Notes: generated by a model not told the origin, from the sequence alone. Counted from the stretch's first letter, positions 42,123 through 54,482 are shown. The stretch is 64,000 nt of DNA from Rhodeus uyekii (GCA_037043235.1 JAWRVZ010000112.1:1116001-1180000); one strand, 5' to 3'. Made by a program: numbers and translations.

Positions 42123-42419
42123 GTCCCCTCTTTTAGACCAATGTGGGGTCCAATACCACCACGTCTGGTCTATCCAGTGAGGTCGCTACGGAAGGCCGGA
42201 GTGGTGACGCATGCTTCCCTGACGGGTCACAGTTGTCTCTTCACCCCATCATGGACAAGCCGGATACTAAAAATTCCGGCCCCCATGTCAGGGGCTCTCC
42301 AACCTTCCACTCACAACAGGGCATTGAGCTTCTCTCTCGTCAGTTGGTTGTTCAAGCGGTTTTTCAGTTGCAACAGCCTCATCTTCTCCTCCACAGTGTT
42401 AATAGTCCTGCAGGCAGAT

Positions 42420-44240
42420 TTAAAGAAATACAAAAAACAAAAACGGATACACATCCATACACACAGACATAGCATACACATAGCCTGCGAACGTTTCAGT
42501 TGCTTCCATTTGTTTTATGAACTTCTCAATGTAATTCACGCGAACTTGGTCAGACTTCAATTTTGGATAATACTCGGTTTTACGCTTCATTTTAGCAAAA
42601 CACAACCCTAATTCAGCACAAGTGCCATGTTTGTACGTTTTGGACGGGTACCATGAAGGTCCCAAAGAATGTACCAGCTTATGGTTGGCACAATTGCTGG
42701 AATTTGGTTTGGAAGAAAGATCTCTAATCTCTTGTACTGGTGGAATCGGTCGTAAAAACTGACGAAATTGATTTTCCTTATCGAAATTGATTTTCCTTAT
42801 CGAACCATACATCTCCTAACGCTACATCTGACCTCTGAGGCCACATAAACACCTGAAATGGTCGAAAATACCTCCAAGCCAAATCATCAATCGTCACTGG
42901 TACGCGAGAGATTTCCACTCTATTGACTGCTATTTCCAGAAACAAGTGAAACATGTTAATATGCATCCAAGCAGTAACATTGTAGGCTAGGGATGCGGCG
43001 CTATTACATTTACTTTCAAGATGGTCATGCAACTGTTCCATTTCGAAGATGGTTTTGTTTGCCATAATCAAAGCAAAATTATATTGATACAAAACATCCA
43101 TAAGACTTGCCCAGGTATAATCGGGTTTAACAAAAGACGAATTGCAAAGTTCCCATGGAATGGGCATATCCTTGACCCCTGCGATAACTGCTGCGACATT
43201 CTTACATTTTGTAGTTTGTTCAGGAGGAAAGTTTTTTAAAGAACCACTTCTGGATCTCCTTACCCAGACAGCGTTCCACGTATATTGTCTCTTTCCACGG
43301 ATCATCTAACTGGTGTATCTAGGCCATGAAATAGAAAGAGCATTCACAAGAGGCAAATCATTATTACTACCGTTTAGATCGAAGTTGTTCTTATCATTCT
43401 TTTCCATTCGTCCTAACTCGTCACAGACTACACCATAATACCTGTCTGCATCCCATTGAACCAAATGAACTTTAGTTGGATTCAAAACTCCCCATCTCAT
43501 CAAAAGTTGAACAACTCTTCATACCATTCAGAGTTAGGATCCCCTCTAAACACCACTTTTGAGTTCAAGTAACTTGAGGATACTGCCTTAACAACCTTGT
43601 TGAACTCTTGATTCCCAGCCTGTGGTAGAAAGTAAGACATAATATGTCGGGGGTCGGGTGCGCTTGGGTATAATGGCAATTTAAATGGTTTACCACCCAA
43701 TATTATGTGGGCATCCCCAGAAATCACAGTCTGTCGTTTCTTTCGCTCTGAACTATTGTCAACAAACTTCTGGTACAGCACGCATCTATGGACTTCATCT
43801 ATCCGGGACAAAAAAAACACTTTGATTTTTGCTGGTCATGGCAATTGGAATTCAGCTTAATGAGCTGAAGTTGCTCTGAAAAACGTTCACTCCACTGTCG
43901 TTTAACCATTGGCCTGTTTGCATAATGAGGGTTTTTTTCTGGATAATTTGGGGAGTGACCAAGCCAAAAGGTCACCGTCTCATTTCCGTCCAAACGATAA
44001 CATCTATCATTAACCTTACGATACATACTTGGAATCAAATTTAGACCCTCAGTTGAATTTAGGCATGGGTATTTAACCCATGATGGACGGTTATCAGTTC
44101 TCACATTCCCAATTGGTAGAAAAGGCATGAAATCGACCTGTCCAGAGAGAAATTTGAATCCATATCAAGAAAGATAATGCAGTCAACATCAGAACTACGA
44201 AAGAGATCGGAATTACAGAGGTGGTCTAAATAAAAATAAA
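42420..44240 (-). pseudogene. Decayed membrane-glycoprotein gene, possibly retroviral env-like
   Basis: Five consecutive, abutting open stretches on the - strand (44,128-43,799; 43,820-43,500; 43,503-43,306; 43,305-42,778; 42,812-42,420) look like one long reading frame broken by frameshifts (one at an A-run at 43,807) and stops. Upstream, in another frame, a hydrophobic segment (about 44,220-44,150) could be a signal anchor. Several N-glycosylation sequons (NST, NET, NSS, NKT, NVT) and two basic KKRQ/GKRQ sites are visible. The position directly before a polypurine tract and LTR-like end suggests env. I do not recognise the family, and no gag or pol is present. A host secreted glycoprotein pseudogene cannot be excluded. 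Confidence 0.45.
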
Positions 44241-45082
44241 CAATGAAAGAATAGATAACTCCCATAATAATCTGTCTAAGCTTCTAGTTTCCAAAAGTGT
44301 CATTAATTTAACAGGCAAATAGCATGTACCATCTTAATTGCGGGACATCTTAACATTTTCTTTTTCAAAAACAGAAATAAAAAATGAAACAAATTCAAAT
44401 AATCATTTCAATCATTATTTCCAATGAAACAAATAATTTCACAGTATTCAAACAATGTTAACATTCCAAAATTCTAAATCAAATAATAATGATTTCCTTT
44501 AAAGTCAACTTTGTTCTCAGTATCTCAGTTTGTTAAACCTGTTTATGGGTCAGCAACAAATGACCAAAATCTCAACCTTTTCATTCATATCTGTCATTTG
44601 GCTCATCAGATACTCATTAGGTTTGCTATCTTTCAAATTTGTTACAAGTTGAACAAGAACTGTCAGATTTTCATAATATATTAATTTAAAAGTGTTCTTA
44701 AATTGATCCAAATTCATATCTGAATTTTTCTGTACAATTTCTGTACAATTTTTCTGTAACTTTTAGGCAGAATGCAATAGTAAATTCTTTGCCATATAGA
44801 AACCTTAATTATTCACAAATTTTTAAAAATATAATTATTTAACTCTTAATTAGACCCATTTTGAAAATAAAGTATGCTAGGAGCATTACTAAGTTTACTT
44901 TTAGTTTAAAATTCACCTTTGTTATCCAGACCATCTTTAATCTGTAAAAATGCTCTTCATCTTTAGTCACCACCATGTCTAACGACCTGCAAGAGTGAAA
45001 ACTATGATAGAGACATATTAGTTCAATTTCATTATTAATTTTCAGTTTCCCATAAGCCAACCCAAAATAATGTTCTTGATAT
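44241..45082. other. AT-rich stretch without recognisable gene
   Basis: Between the env-like relic and the inverted LINE arm. A - strand open stretch at 45,189-44,839 has no recognisable motif and overlaps repeat sequence. Nothing else is supported. Confidence 0.5.
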
Positions 45083-45222
45083 TTCCTTGTGAGACCTGAA
45101 GCTGGCTTCTGCTGATGAAACTGCAAACTAAACTTCACTAAAAATTTCACTAAAACCTGCACTTCTGACTCCTGGTCTTCATTCAACATATCTGGTCCTC
45201 GGGTCTTAACTGTAAATCCCCT
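45083..45222 (-). repeat. Inverted repeat, right arm
   Basis: Reverse-complement partner of 41,372-41,516. The + strand reads in the LINE sense here, while the left copy is in the opposite sense, so two LINE fragments face each other across the env-like relic. Confidence 0.8.
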
Positions 45223-45585
45223 ACAATAGCATAAAAAAAATCTAACATTGTTTCTTTTTTAGAATTCCAAATCAATTTTTATTGCACAAGTAAACATCAA
45301 TAAGTCTCTTTTTTTGAGTGCACCCCACACATTCCACCCGTAACTTAATTTGACCTGTTTAGTCATCATTTCTGGAGCATCCCTGCTTGTCAATGTGTAG
45401 TGAATAGGGAATGGTATCTGATCCTTGGTAGTATAGATCACATTTACCAAACTGGCATAGGATAATGTACTACAATTTACCAAAATGTACATAGGATAAT
45501 GCCAGACAACAAAAATATCTGACTTATGTTCTTCATTTCATCACCCTATCCTCCTAATGTTGCCATTTAAATGCCACACTCATGT

Positions 45586-45745
45586 AACATTTATGCATTT
45601 TAGGGATGCTTTTATCCAAAGCAACTTGCATTGCATTCAAGAAACACATTGACATTCTAATCAGTTCTTGCTTTCCCTGGGAGTCAAACCCATGACCTTG
45701 GTGTTTCAAGCGCCACACTCTACTGTTAGAGCTACTGGAAAGCAC
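45586..45745 (-). mobile_element. tRNA-derived SINE with L2-type tail
   Basis: Same family and orientation as 8,621-8,785. On the - strand it has a GTAGCTCTAACAGTAGAG-like head, a drifted GGTTTGACTCCCAGGG box B, and a GCTTTGGATAAAAGCATC tail. Confidence 0.8.
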
Positions 45746-46229
45746 TAGCTACCCACAGTCAACACAGTCAAGAGATGGGCAGTATTTTAATGTGTTTCAA
45801 ATGCATATTTAATTACTTATTAGTATTTTGTAATATATATATATATATATATATTATGTTTTGTGTATGCATGTCCCCATAATGTGTTATGCTTTGTAGT
45901 TAGTTGTTTAAATGCTTATAAACATGAGTGAGAATATATTCCCCTGCCCATCACTTGTAACCCTGTCTTCTTTGGTCTGTAAATGTTCCTCTCTTTATAC
46001 TTCAAATGATGATATATATTATGTTGTGCTGAAATGCATAATAATTGTTAATTGTTAATTTGGTTAATTGTCTCTAAGTTACCATTCTCTCTCCCTCTCT
46101 CTCTCTCTCTCTCTCAAAAAAAAAAGCTTTTGGGTCTGTAAGAAGAATAAAAATGCTTGTAGGAGACAAAATGGACCAAAGTAACAGTGAGCAGGGTTCC
46201 CTCTCTTTTTGTCACAGTGGTGTAGAGAT

Positions 46230-46461
46230 GAGGAAGCAACTTCACTTCAAAAGAATTATATTTCAATCCAGACCTTTGAGTAATACTGAAGGTATTACTA
46301 TAAATTACAGCAACACCTCCTCCTTTACCTTTCAGACGAGGCTCGTGTTTATAACAGTAATCTTGAGGGGTGGACTTATTTAGAGTAATATACCGGTAAT
46401 CGTCTGGTTTTAGCCAGGTTTCTGTCAAACACAGCACCTCTAATTTATGATCTGTAATCAT
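46230..46461 (-). mobile_element. L2-type LINE endonuclease N-terminal fragment
   Basis: The - strand encodes LEVLCLTETWLKPDDY and RLKGKGGGVAVIYSN, the start of the apurinic-type endonuclease domain of L2-like LINEs. The reading frame decays after about 75 codons. Confidence 0.8.
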
Positions 46462-46621
46462 TTACATTTATGCATTAGGCAGACGCTTTTATCCAAAGCG
46501 ACTTAAATTGCATTAAAGAAACACATTGCCATTCTAATCAGTTCTCGCTTTCCCTGGGAATCAAACTCATGAACTTGGCATTGTAAACACCAATGCTCTA
46601 TTGGTTGAGCTACAGGAAAGC
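46462..46621 (-). mobile_element. tRNA-derived SINE with L2-type tail
   Basis: Third copy of the SINE. Its 3' tail abuts the LINE endonuclease fragment at 46,461. The head reads TGTAGCTCAACCAATAGAGC on the - strand. Confidence 0.82.
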
Positions 46622-47089
46622 AAACATTCCTCCATGAATAATCATATAATTTACAACAAGTACTCTTGAGAAAAGGGATCACATATTCAGTAACCCAAGC
46701 TTTATCATTTGCTGTTCAGTTAAATCCAGTTTGCGTTGTTTGAACAGCAATTACATTTTTACTCTTAAAAAGTTTTGAGAGTTTTTTGTATTTGCTAATT
46801 CACGGAACAGACACAGTCTCTATCTGAGATGATATTTCAGTGAAAGAGCCTCTTTGTGTTGCAATTTATCTGACCTCTGTGCCGTGAGCTAGCAGACGAA
46901 AACAGGGAGAACTAAATAAATGAGTGGTAATTATCAAATGACAAACAGCTGTGACGATTAGAGTCCATGGTGACTGATGAGTGGCAGGAGGAACTAAAAC
47001 AAAGGAACAAGTGACTAAAAAAAGACAAAATAAGAGTTCCAGTTAGGCGACGTTGTGACAATAAATAGTTTTAAAATATTTATAAATAC
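46622..47089. other. Spacer before right duplicon
   Basis: No coding or structural signal was recognised between the SINE and the start of the right transporter duplicon. Confidence 0.5.
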
Positions 47090-47271
47090 TATAAAACTAT
47101 CTATATAAACAATACTAAAATAATACTTGCAATAACACGATATATGAGCAGACACAGACATATGCACAGCCCTACTGGTTTATCATTTATTGATGTACTA
47201 AAATAAAAAAGAAAACTTAAAAAATTAAGCAATTACTCATAACAAATTTCAAAAACTGACAAAAAAGCTCA

Positions 47272-47272
47272 A

Positions 47273-47354
<82 letters not shown>
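47272..47354. repeat. (AGAT)n microsatellite
   Basis: About 20 tetranucleotide units immediately next to the last coding exon of the transporter pseudogene. The left duplicon has only a short GAGA tract here, so it expanded after duplication. Confidence 0.96.
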
Positions 47355-47974
47355 TCTAACTAAGGGAGATTGTGTTGAGTTTGAATTCTCCTTTTGCTTC
47401 CTCCATGGCAGCAATCTCTTTGGCTGCGTTGATCTGTAGATCTTCTACCTTTCTAAGTTTCTCTTCTTTTTCCAAGCATTTGTAGTTGTAATAGTTCATG
47501 ATGAAGAGGAAGATACCGCTGACCAGAATCATCAAACCACAAGCAAAGTATATGTATTTATAGTCCATGAAGATGTCAATCAGTAAACCTGAGGAAGAAA
47601 CCTGTTAATACGTACATTTCTTGAAGAATATAACACGGAGAGCTATAACAGTGAGCACTCACCAGAGATTGGGGGTCCTAACAGGACAGGCCCACACTCA
47701 ATGATGGCAACAAGCCCAACCGCACTGGAAAACTTCTGGGCTCCCACCAAATCCACCAGTAGCTCGAAAAGAAGAGCAGACCCCATCCCAAAAGCCATGC
47801 CAAATAACACAACATACACCACCAGGCCTATGTAACCTGGTAAGAATGGAGCGATCAGCTGGCACAAGCCATTATATATAATAGCAAAGCTGAAGAAATA
47901 CTGGACCTTGGGCCTGATCCATCTGGTGTTGGCAATCACACCCGTTCCTGGACGTGCAAACATGTCCACTAGAT

Positions 47975-48944
47975 TCAAGATTCAAGAGAGATTCAAAGTG
48001 TTTATTGTCATGTGTACAGACAGAAAGCATGTTTCCCTGTACAATGAAATTCTTACTTTGCCGTCCACAGTAAATGTCGCACAGGTAACACACAAGTAAG
48101 TAAATAAAATAAGATAAATATATAGATTATAAAAGCAAATATATATATAAAAAATGTGAAGGGGCAAAAAGAGTAAAGTAGTAAAGTGAGGTAGTGCAGT
48201 CCTGATAGTGTAAAGTGAGGTAGTGCAGTATGTAAACAGTTGTTCATGTGATGTGATTGTAGACTCCTATCTGCTGTTTAGGAGTCTTATGGCAGAGGGA
48301 AAGAAAGAGTTCTTCAGTCTGGAAGTCCTGCATTTCACACTTCTGTACCTCCATCCTGAGGGTAGAAGTGTGAACAGACCATGTTGGGGGTGGGAGGGGT
48401 CTTTGATGATGGAAGCAGCTCTTCTGTGGACTCTGCGGTGGTAGATGCTCTGCAGAGAGGGCAGTGGAGTCCTGGTGATCTCCTGTGCAGTCTTGACCAC
48501 TCTCTGCAGGTGTTTGTGGTCCATGACAGAAGTGCTGCCGTACCACACAATGATGCAGCTGGTCAGGACACTCTCAATGGTGCAGCTGTAGAAGTTGCTG
48601 AGGATCTTAGGCGACATGCCAAACTTCCTCAGCCTCCTCAGAAAATACAGCCGCTGTTTAGCCTTCTTGACCAGCTGCGTGATGTGAGATGTCCAAGTGA
48701 GGTCCTCATTGATGTGGACACCCAAGTATTTAAAGTTGCTCACCCTCTCCACTTCAAGCTCCCGGATGAACAGTGGCTGAGGCGTCCTCCTCTCCTTTCT
48801 CATGTCCACTATCATTTCCTTTGTCTTGTCTGTGTTGAGGGTGAGGTTGTTGTCTTCACACCATGACACCAGACCGGCCACCTCCCTCCTGTAAGCTGCC
48901 TCATCACTGCCAGCGATACGTCCTATTTTGGTCATACGTCCCTG
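47975..48944 (-). mobile_element. LINE 3' end (Rex1/CR1-like) inside transporter exon 3
   Basis: The - strand encodes a distal reverse transcriptase: NLTLNTDKTKEMIVDMRKER, FKYLGVHINEDLTWTSHI, RLYFLRRLRKFGMSPKIL, SSHPQHGLF-like (DPSHPQHGLFTLLPSGWRYR) and SFFPSAIRLLN. It ends in a short 3' UTR and a GATTCAA repeat tail at 47,975-47,995. Its 5' junction fuses in frame to transporter codons, giving a 252-codon chimeric reading frame (49,025-48,267). Family assignment is from motif memory. Confidence 0.85.
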
Positions 48945-49242
48945 GTGCCTGGCATATGATGGCAGGAAGAGCACTGGAGTGAGAAATAATAATGATAATA
49001 ATAAGAAATGTTTCTTGAGCATCAAATCATGATTTTATCTGAAAATATTTAACAATGTTAATTTTTTACGTCCAATCTAACATTTGTCACATCTTCACAC
49101 CACACGGACCATTCGTTTATTTGAATTCAGTCATATGTGTCTCTTTGTCTTGGTTTTCCGCCACTCATCTTTCACCATGATCACTAAAATGATTTATCAT
49201 TTGTTTCAGCTGTTCATCCCTTCTCGTTCAGTAAGAGTTTGT

Positions 49243-51777
49243 CCCCTTCCAGATTTCTTTTTTTTTTTTTTGCATGTTTGTCCCATTTAAATGTTTCAGA
49301 TCATCAAACTAATTTAAATATCGGTCAAAGATAACACAAGTAAATACAAAACAAAATAAAACAAAATCCAAATCTACATGACCAAACCCCTTGGGATTTC
49401 AGCGAACAACAGTAAGAGCCATTATCCACTAATAGCAAAAACTTGGAACATGGGTGAACTTTTCCATGAGTGTCCGGCTGACCAAAAATACCCCAAAAGC
49501 ACAGCGACGACACTTACGAGAGATCACAAAAGACCCCAAAACAAAATCAAAAGAACTGCAGGCCTCACTTGCCTCAGTTAAGGTCAGTGTTCATAACTCC
49601 ACCATAACAAAGACTGAGCAAAAATCGCTTGCATGGTAGTTCCAAGACAAAAACCTTGGCTTGTCTCATTTTTGCCAGAAAACCTCTTGATAATCTCCAA
49701 GACTTTTGGGAAAATACTCTGTGGACTGACAAGACAAAAGCTAAACTTTTTGTAAGTTGTGTGTCCCATTACATCTGGTGTAAAAGTAACCGCATTTCAG
49801 AAAAAGAACATCATATCAACAGTAAAATATGGTGGTGGTAGTGTGATGGTCTGGGGCTACTTTGCTGTTTCTGGACCTGGAAGACATGCTGTGATAACTG
49901 GAACCATGAATTCTGCTGTCCACCAATAAATCCTGGAGAATGTCTGGCCATCTGTTCGTGATCTCATGCTGAAGCAGACTTGTGTTCTGCTGCAGGACAA
50001 TGATCCAAAACACACAAGCAAGTCCACCTCTGAATGGTTGAAGAAAAACTAAATGAAGACTTTGGAGGGGTCGAGTCAAAGTCTTTACCTGAATCCTATT
50101 GAGATGCTGTGACATGACCTTAAAAAGGCAGTTCATCCTTCAAAACCATCCAATGTGGCTGAATTACAACAATTCCTCCACAACACTTTAAAAGACTCAT
50201 TGCAAGTTATTGCAAACGTTTGACTGAAATTGTTGCTGCTAAGGGTGGCCCAACTGGTTATTAGGTTTAGGGGCAAGCACTTTTTCACAGGTTTTGTTTT
50301 CCCTTGATACTAACAACCTTCATTTAAAAAGTGCATTTTGTGTTTACATGTGTTATCGTTGACTAATAATTCAATTACAGTGGAACCTCAAAATACGAGC
50401 AGCCTGACATACGAGTTTTTTGAGATACGAGCCGGAGCTCGGGCCATATTTTCGTTCAAGATACGAGCCCAAATCCGACATACGAGCCGTGTTTCCGGAG
50501 CGATCCAGAGATGGACGAACTCAGAGCTTGTCATATATCACAACTACTCAGTGTTTTCAACCACATAAGGTTTATTTTCGGTTTCAGACATTTAAATACT
50601 CATAAGTACTCGCAAAACAATACATCTATAGTTTGAAAAATACACACGTCCATAAAAGCAGAAATTGCAATCATACAATTATAAATTAATCAGATAAATC
50701 AGATACACATTGCATAGGTAACAATAAAGTTCACTGTGTTCTCTCACTTTACTTCTCTCACTTAACTGGTCACTTATTGCCATGTTTTTCGGGAGAAGCG
50801 ACTGAATTTGCGTTATAAATCAGACTGATCATATTCTCCGAACTGCGGCGCAAACAAACATGGCGGCGCCCGTCGCGCATCATAGATCAGCTAACGTGAT
50901 CATTATAAAAGTTTTTAAACAACAAAACACATTCACTTACACATATTTGAGAATCGAAATATCAGGTAGTTGATATAAATAAGACATACACTAAATAAAT
51001 GCGATACATATGTCATTCAGCGCTTTTGAGGCTGCGGTGTCAACGTAACAAGCATGACGCGTCGCCATGGGAACAATAAGGTAAACATCCTAAAATAACG
51101 GTCGCCTAAAAAAACTCACGGGGGGGAGGGGGGGGGGGGAGGTTAAGGATAAATATCCACGAGGAAATGGAGAAGCTTATGCTCGTGTTGGCAGGAGATA
51201 CAGTGACGGAGACGGTAATATGCGAGAAGGCACGGAGTGTTTATGCTGACTTAGTGAAGAAGCATCAACTTCTAAATAGGCATCAGAAGAAGCGTTTAAG
51301 GCAAGGCATGGCTGGTTTGATCATTTTAAGAAGAGAACTGGCATCCATTCAGTGGTGAGGCATGGCGAAGCTGCGAGTGCGGACGTGAAAGCACCCTCCC
51401 TCCTCCTCGCCGTTCACTTTCGTTAGCCGCACTCGTTTGTCTCCAAAGTAAGATTATTATGCTAAATAACTCTTGTATTTCTTTATTTCATATTTTGTTA
51501 TGTATTTGTTAATTATACATGTTTATTTGTTATTTAAAAACATATCTTTATTCATAATTTACAATGGTTTGGGGATTTTTCATAGGTCTAGAACGGATTA
51601 AATCAAATTCAGTTATTTTAAATGGGAGAAATTCGATTGAGATACGAGCTGATTGACTTACGAGCTCGGCTCTGGAACGAATTAAACTCGTATCTCGAGG
51701 TACCACTGTAGTTTGATGATCTCAAACATTTAAATGTGTCAAACATGCAAAAAAATAAGAAATCAGGAAGCGGGCAA
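49243..51777 (+). mobile_element. Tc1-like relic (right duplicon), split by Tigger-like insertion
   Basis: Duplicate of 31,288-32,486 with the same decayed transposase pieces (LQDFWENTLWTDKTKAKLF, WGYFAVSGPGRHAVI). A 1,331-bp element (50,378-51,708) interrupts its right inverted repeat. Confidence 0.85.
50378..51708. mobile_element. Tigger-like element, copy-specific insertion
   Basis: The ends CAGTGGAACCTCAAAATACG and inverted ...CGTATCTCGAGGTACCACTG are flanked by TA on both sides. The left duplicon holds the empty site TTCAATTAGTTTGATGATC (near 32,413). The interior contains a 63-codon open frame (51,167-51,358) with a basic stretch (KKHQLLNRHQKKRLRQG). That could be leftover transposase or host-derived sequence; I do not recognise it. 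Confidence 0.9.
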
Positions 51778-53060
51778 ACATCTCGGTTACGCTTGTAACC
51801 TTTGATCCCTGAATAGGAAACGAGACACTGTGTCAAAGCGCTATGGGACAAAACATGTCTGTGTGATGGCATCATGAAAAAATATGCAATCCAACCAATC
51901 ATATGAGAAGACGCCAGAGGCGGGTAATGTCACAAAGAAGGAATCTTTGTCTAATCTTTGGCAAACTATAAAGTAGAAGCTGGAAAACCCTGACTCTCTG
52001 TCTGGGAGGGGAATACGTTACATGGCCCCTTTCCCCAGCAGTGTCTACTTCTAGTTACATAACCAGAGCCTGGTCGGCAGCCACCAGAGGGAGTAGTACC
52101 CCCATGAACCTAGGCGGTGGAGCTCTGAACTGATTGGTGTAACCTCTTTGAATGTTGTGCAGGACCCATTGAGAAATATTTGGCAGAAGTCTTGACGCTC
52201 TCAAAGAATTCTACTAGGGCAGTGGTCCCTAACCTTTTTTGCGCCGCGGACCGGACAGCGTGTGTTAATTTTTCACGATACGATACTCAGCTCAACCTCT
52301 GACAGAGGGGGGTGTGGAGCGATACTCAGCTCACCTCCTCACCACCAAAGCTACAGCGCCGCAGCCGCACCTATGCGATGATTTAATTTTCTTGGGCGAG
52401 CCGATAGCATTTGATTCACGGACCAGTCCACGATCCAATCCGCGGCCCAGTACCACTGGTACCGGGGGTTGGGGACCACTGTACTAGGGGATCCAGTCTC
52501 TCGAGACTAGCTTCTGCTGTTACCTGAGCGATCAGGTCAGTGCCCTGAAATGGCGAACTGGCAGGGAACAATGGAACTGAAGCCATCCTCAGAGGGATTT
52601 AGCGTCGTAGTGCACCTCAGTGGAGACTGCCCCCATTTGTCTAAAGCTTGTGGCACCAGGACCTCTTTCCCACAGCCTACTTGGTGATAATGATAATGAT
52701 AATTGGGTGAAATAGCTTTGTTTTTGGTATGTTCTGTATGATGAGCGGGTTTTCTGGTGCTGTTCTCGCTCGTGAGTCCTCCGCTCCCAAAAAAACAACA
52801 CAAAGCAAATGTGTATCCCCACCCGTGATGTAGTTCGAGCAGGGTGAACTCATGGCTTGAATTGCTCTTGACTCGCCATTATTCTCACACTTTGTCTTAA
52901 ATGACTTGTTGGTAGACAAACAACAGTAAGACAGACAAGATCACTTAAAGTGCATCTGAAGACACAGAAGATACCAGCTGTGTGGTATGGCATGCATTTA
53001 TAGATTCCTGGTCCGTGACGTCACCCATCCCTTGAAAGGGAACTATTTTTCACACCACTG
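51778..53060 (-). mobile_element. Internally deleted DIRS relic (right duplicon)
   Basis: Duplicate of 32,487-34,490, about 700 bp shorter owing to deletions in the middle and near the right terminus. The left terminus and reverse-transcriptase remnant are retained. Confidence 0.75.
52220..52481. mobile_element. Non-autonomous hAT element (right duplicon)
   Basis: The ends CAGTGGTCCCTAACC and GGTTGGGGACCACTG are flanked by TACTAGGG. It is the orthologue of 32,931-33,177. Confidence 0.9.
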
Positions 53061-54131
53061 TGTGTAACTCTGTTTCAAATATTCATTTGTGCGGTCCAAC
53101 GATAGCTCCTCTTATCGCCTTTGTTACCATTTGGAATAACTATTAGATGCCACTATTTGCATTTGACCCTCATCTTCGAACCTTTTACATCAAACTGTCT
53201 TTTCCTTTGATGATAACTTTATTTTGCTGCTATTTTACATTTGTCACTACTGCAGTCGGAAAAAAATCACTAATGAATCGCAGAATGTGATTTGTAAACC
53301 AGTTGCATACAGTTCATTGAAAATAATCGATTCATAAGAATGATTTGCTCACAAATCATACATTGCTATTGGGTCTCGAATCAGGTTTCAGTTTCTCAAC
53401 TTCAAAATAACAAGGAATAGCGTTTTCTCAATTTTAGTGAAGAAAAAAGTCAGCGCTTCCATGTAGAGCTTGTTTTAATCCCAGAATATTCATTTAAACT
53501 GACAGATTTGACCTTGACTTTGTAATCTTTGATCATTCACAAGCAGTGCACTGATGCTGACCATTTATATTGAAGCAAGCTTTTACTAGCAGAAGAAAAA
53601 GGGAAATTAATAACAATCTATATCTATATGTGTTCTGGACCACATCATTTCTAAGGATTTGGCTATTTCTGTGATTAACATTAAAATATGTACCTCCAAT
53701 GATTCCCACGAATAAAAACAAATGCAAAATGGAAGTGCAAAAAGACGCCGTTATCTTACTAATCCCAACCATTAGACCACCAACAATCACCACTGGGCGA
53801 CTGCCATAGCGGTTGACCAAAATACTGCTCACTAGACCTGCAAGATAAGAGAAAAAGATGATGTAATGCTCATATAAGGTGTCATGAACTGGAAAGTGAT
53901 ACTGAAACCTTGACCACTAAATTTGGTATGCAAAAAGTAAAAAAGAACACAGCTCTGACTTTTTGTATAACAATAGGGACAAAGTAATCTTTGATTTGGG
54001 GGCATCATGTTATTTAGTTACTTCTAGCACACACTGAACTGCTCTTTAGTGTTTGTTGGAGTGGGCAATGGTAAGCGATGTTGCGAAATTGACTCAAAAG
54101 CATAACAGTGTTGGGGAAATGCATTACAAGA

Positions 54132-54337
54132 AACGTCTCGGGTTACTTATGTAACCCTGGTTCCCTGAGGGGAACGAGACGCTGTGTCGAAGCACTAGGG
54201 GAAATAGCCTTGCGTGAGTCACGTGAAGATCTATGCAACCAATGAGAAGCGAACGCGTGTGAATGCGTCACTGCCGGCCGCAGCCGGTGACGTCATGAGG
54301 AAGAGCATAAAGCGCGTCTGAAACCGGGGCGCGTCAG
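54132..54337. repeat. DIRS inverted terminal repeat, left
   Basis: From CTGTGTCGAAGCACTAGGGG inward it is identical, by eye, to the reverse complement of 58,954-59,131. The outermost 50 bp differ between the ends and are both represented in the internal complementary region. Confidence 0.93.
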
Positions 54338-54383
54338 CCATGAATGCCTGAAGCGGGCCCGGATGCGCCCGGAGCTGAGGCCA

Positions 54384-54482
54384 AGACACAGCGTCTCGTT
54401 CCCCTCAGGGAACCAGGGTTACATAAGTAACCCGAGACGTTCCCTTTCAGGGAACTCGAGCTGTGTCGAAGCACTAGGGGAA
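54384..54482. repeat. DIRS internal complementary region
   Basis: Contains the complement of the left outer end (GCGTCTCGTTCCCCTCAGGG through CCCGAGACGTT). It continues directly into the complement of the right outer end (CCCTTTCAGGGAACTCGAG). This head-to-tail arrangement is used to restore the ends during DIRS circularisation. Confidence 0.92.

Noticed and set aside
44839..45189. 116-codon - strand frame
   Set aside because: It overlaps the inverted LINE arm and has no recognisable motif; probably chance.
48381..48866. 161-codon + strand frame
   Set aside because: Antisense to the LINE reverse transcriptase.
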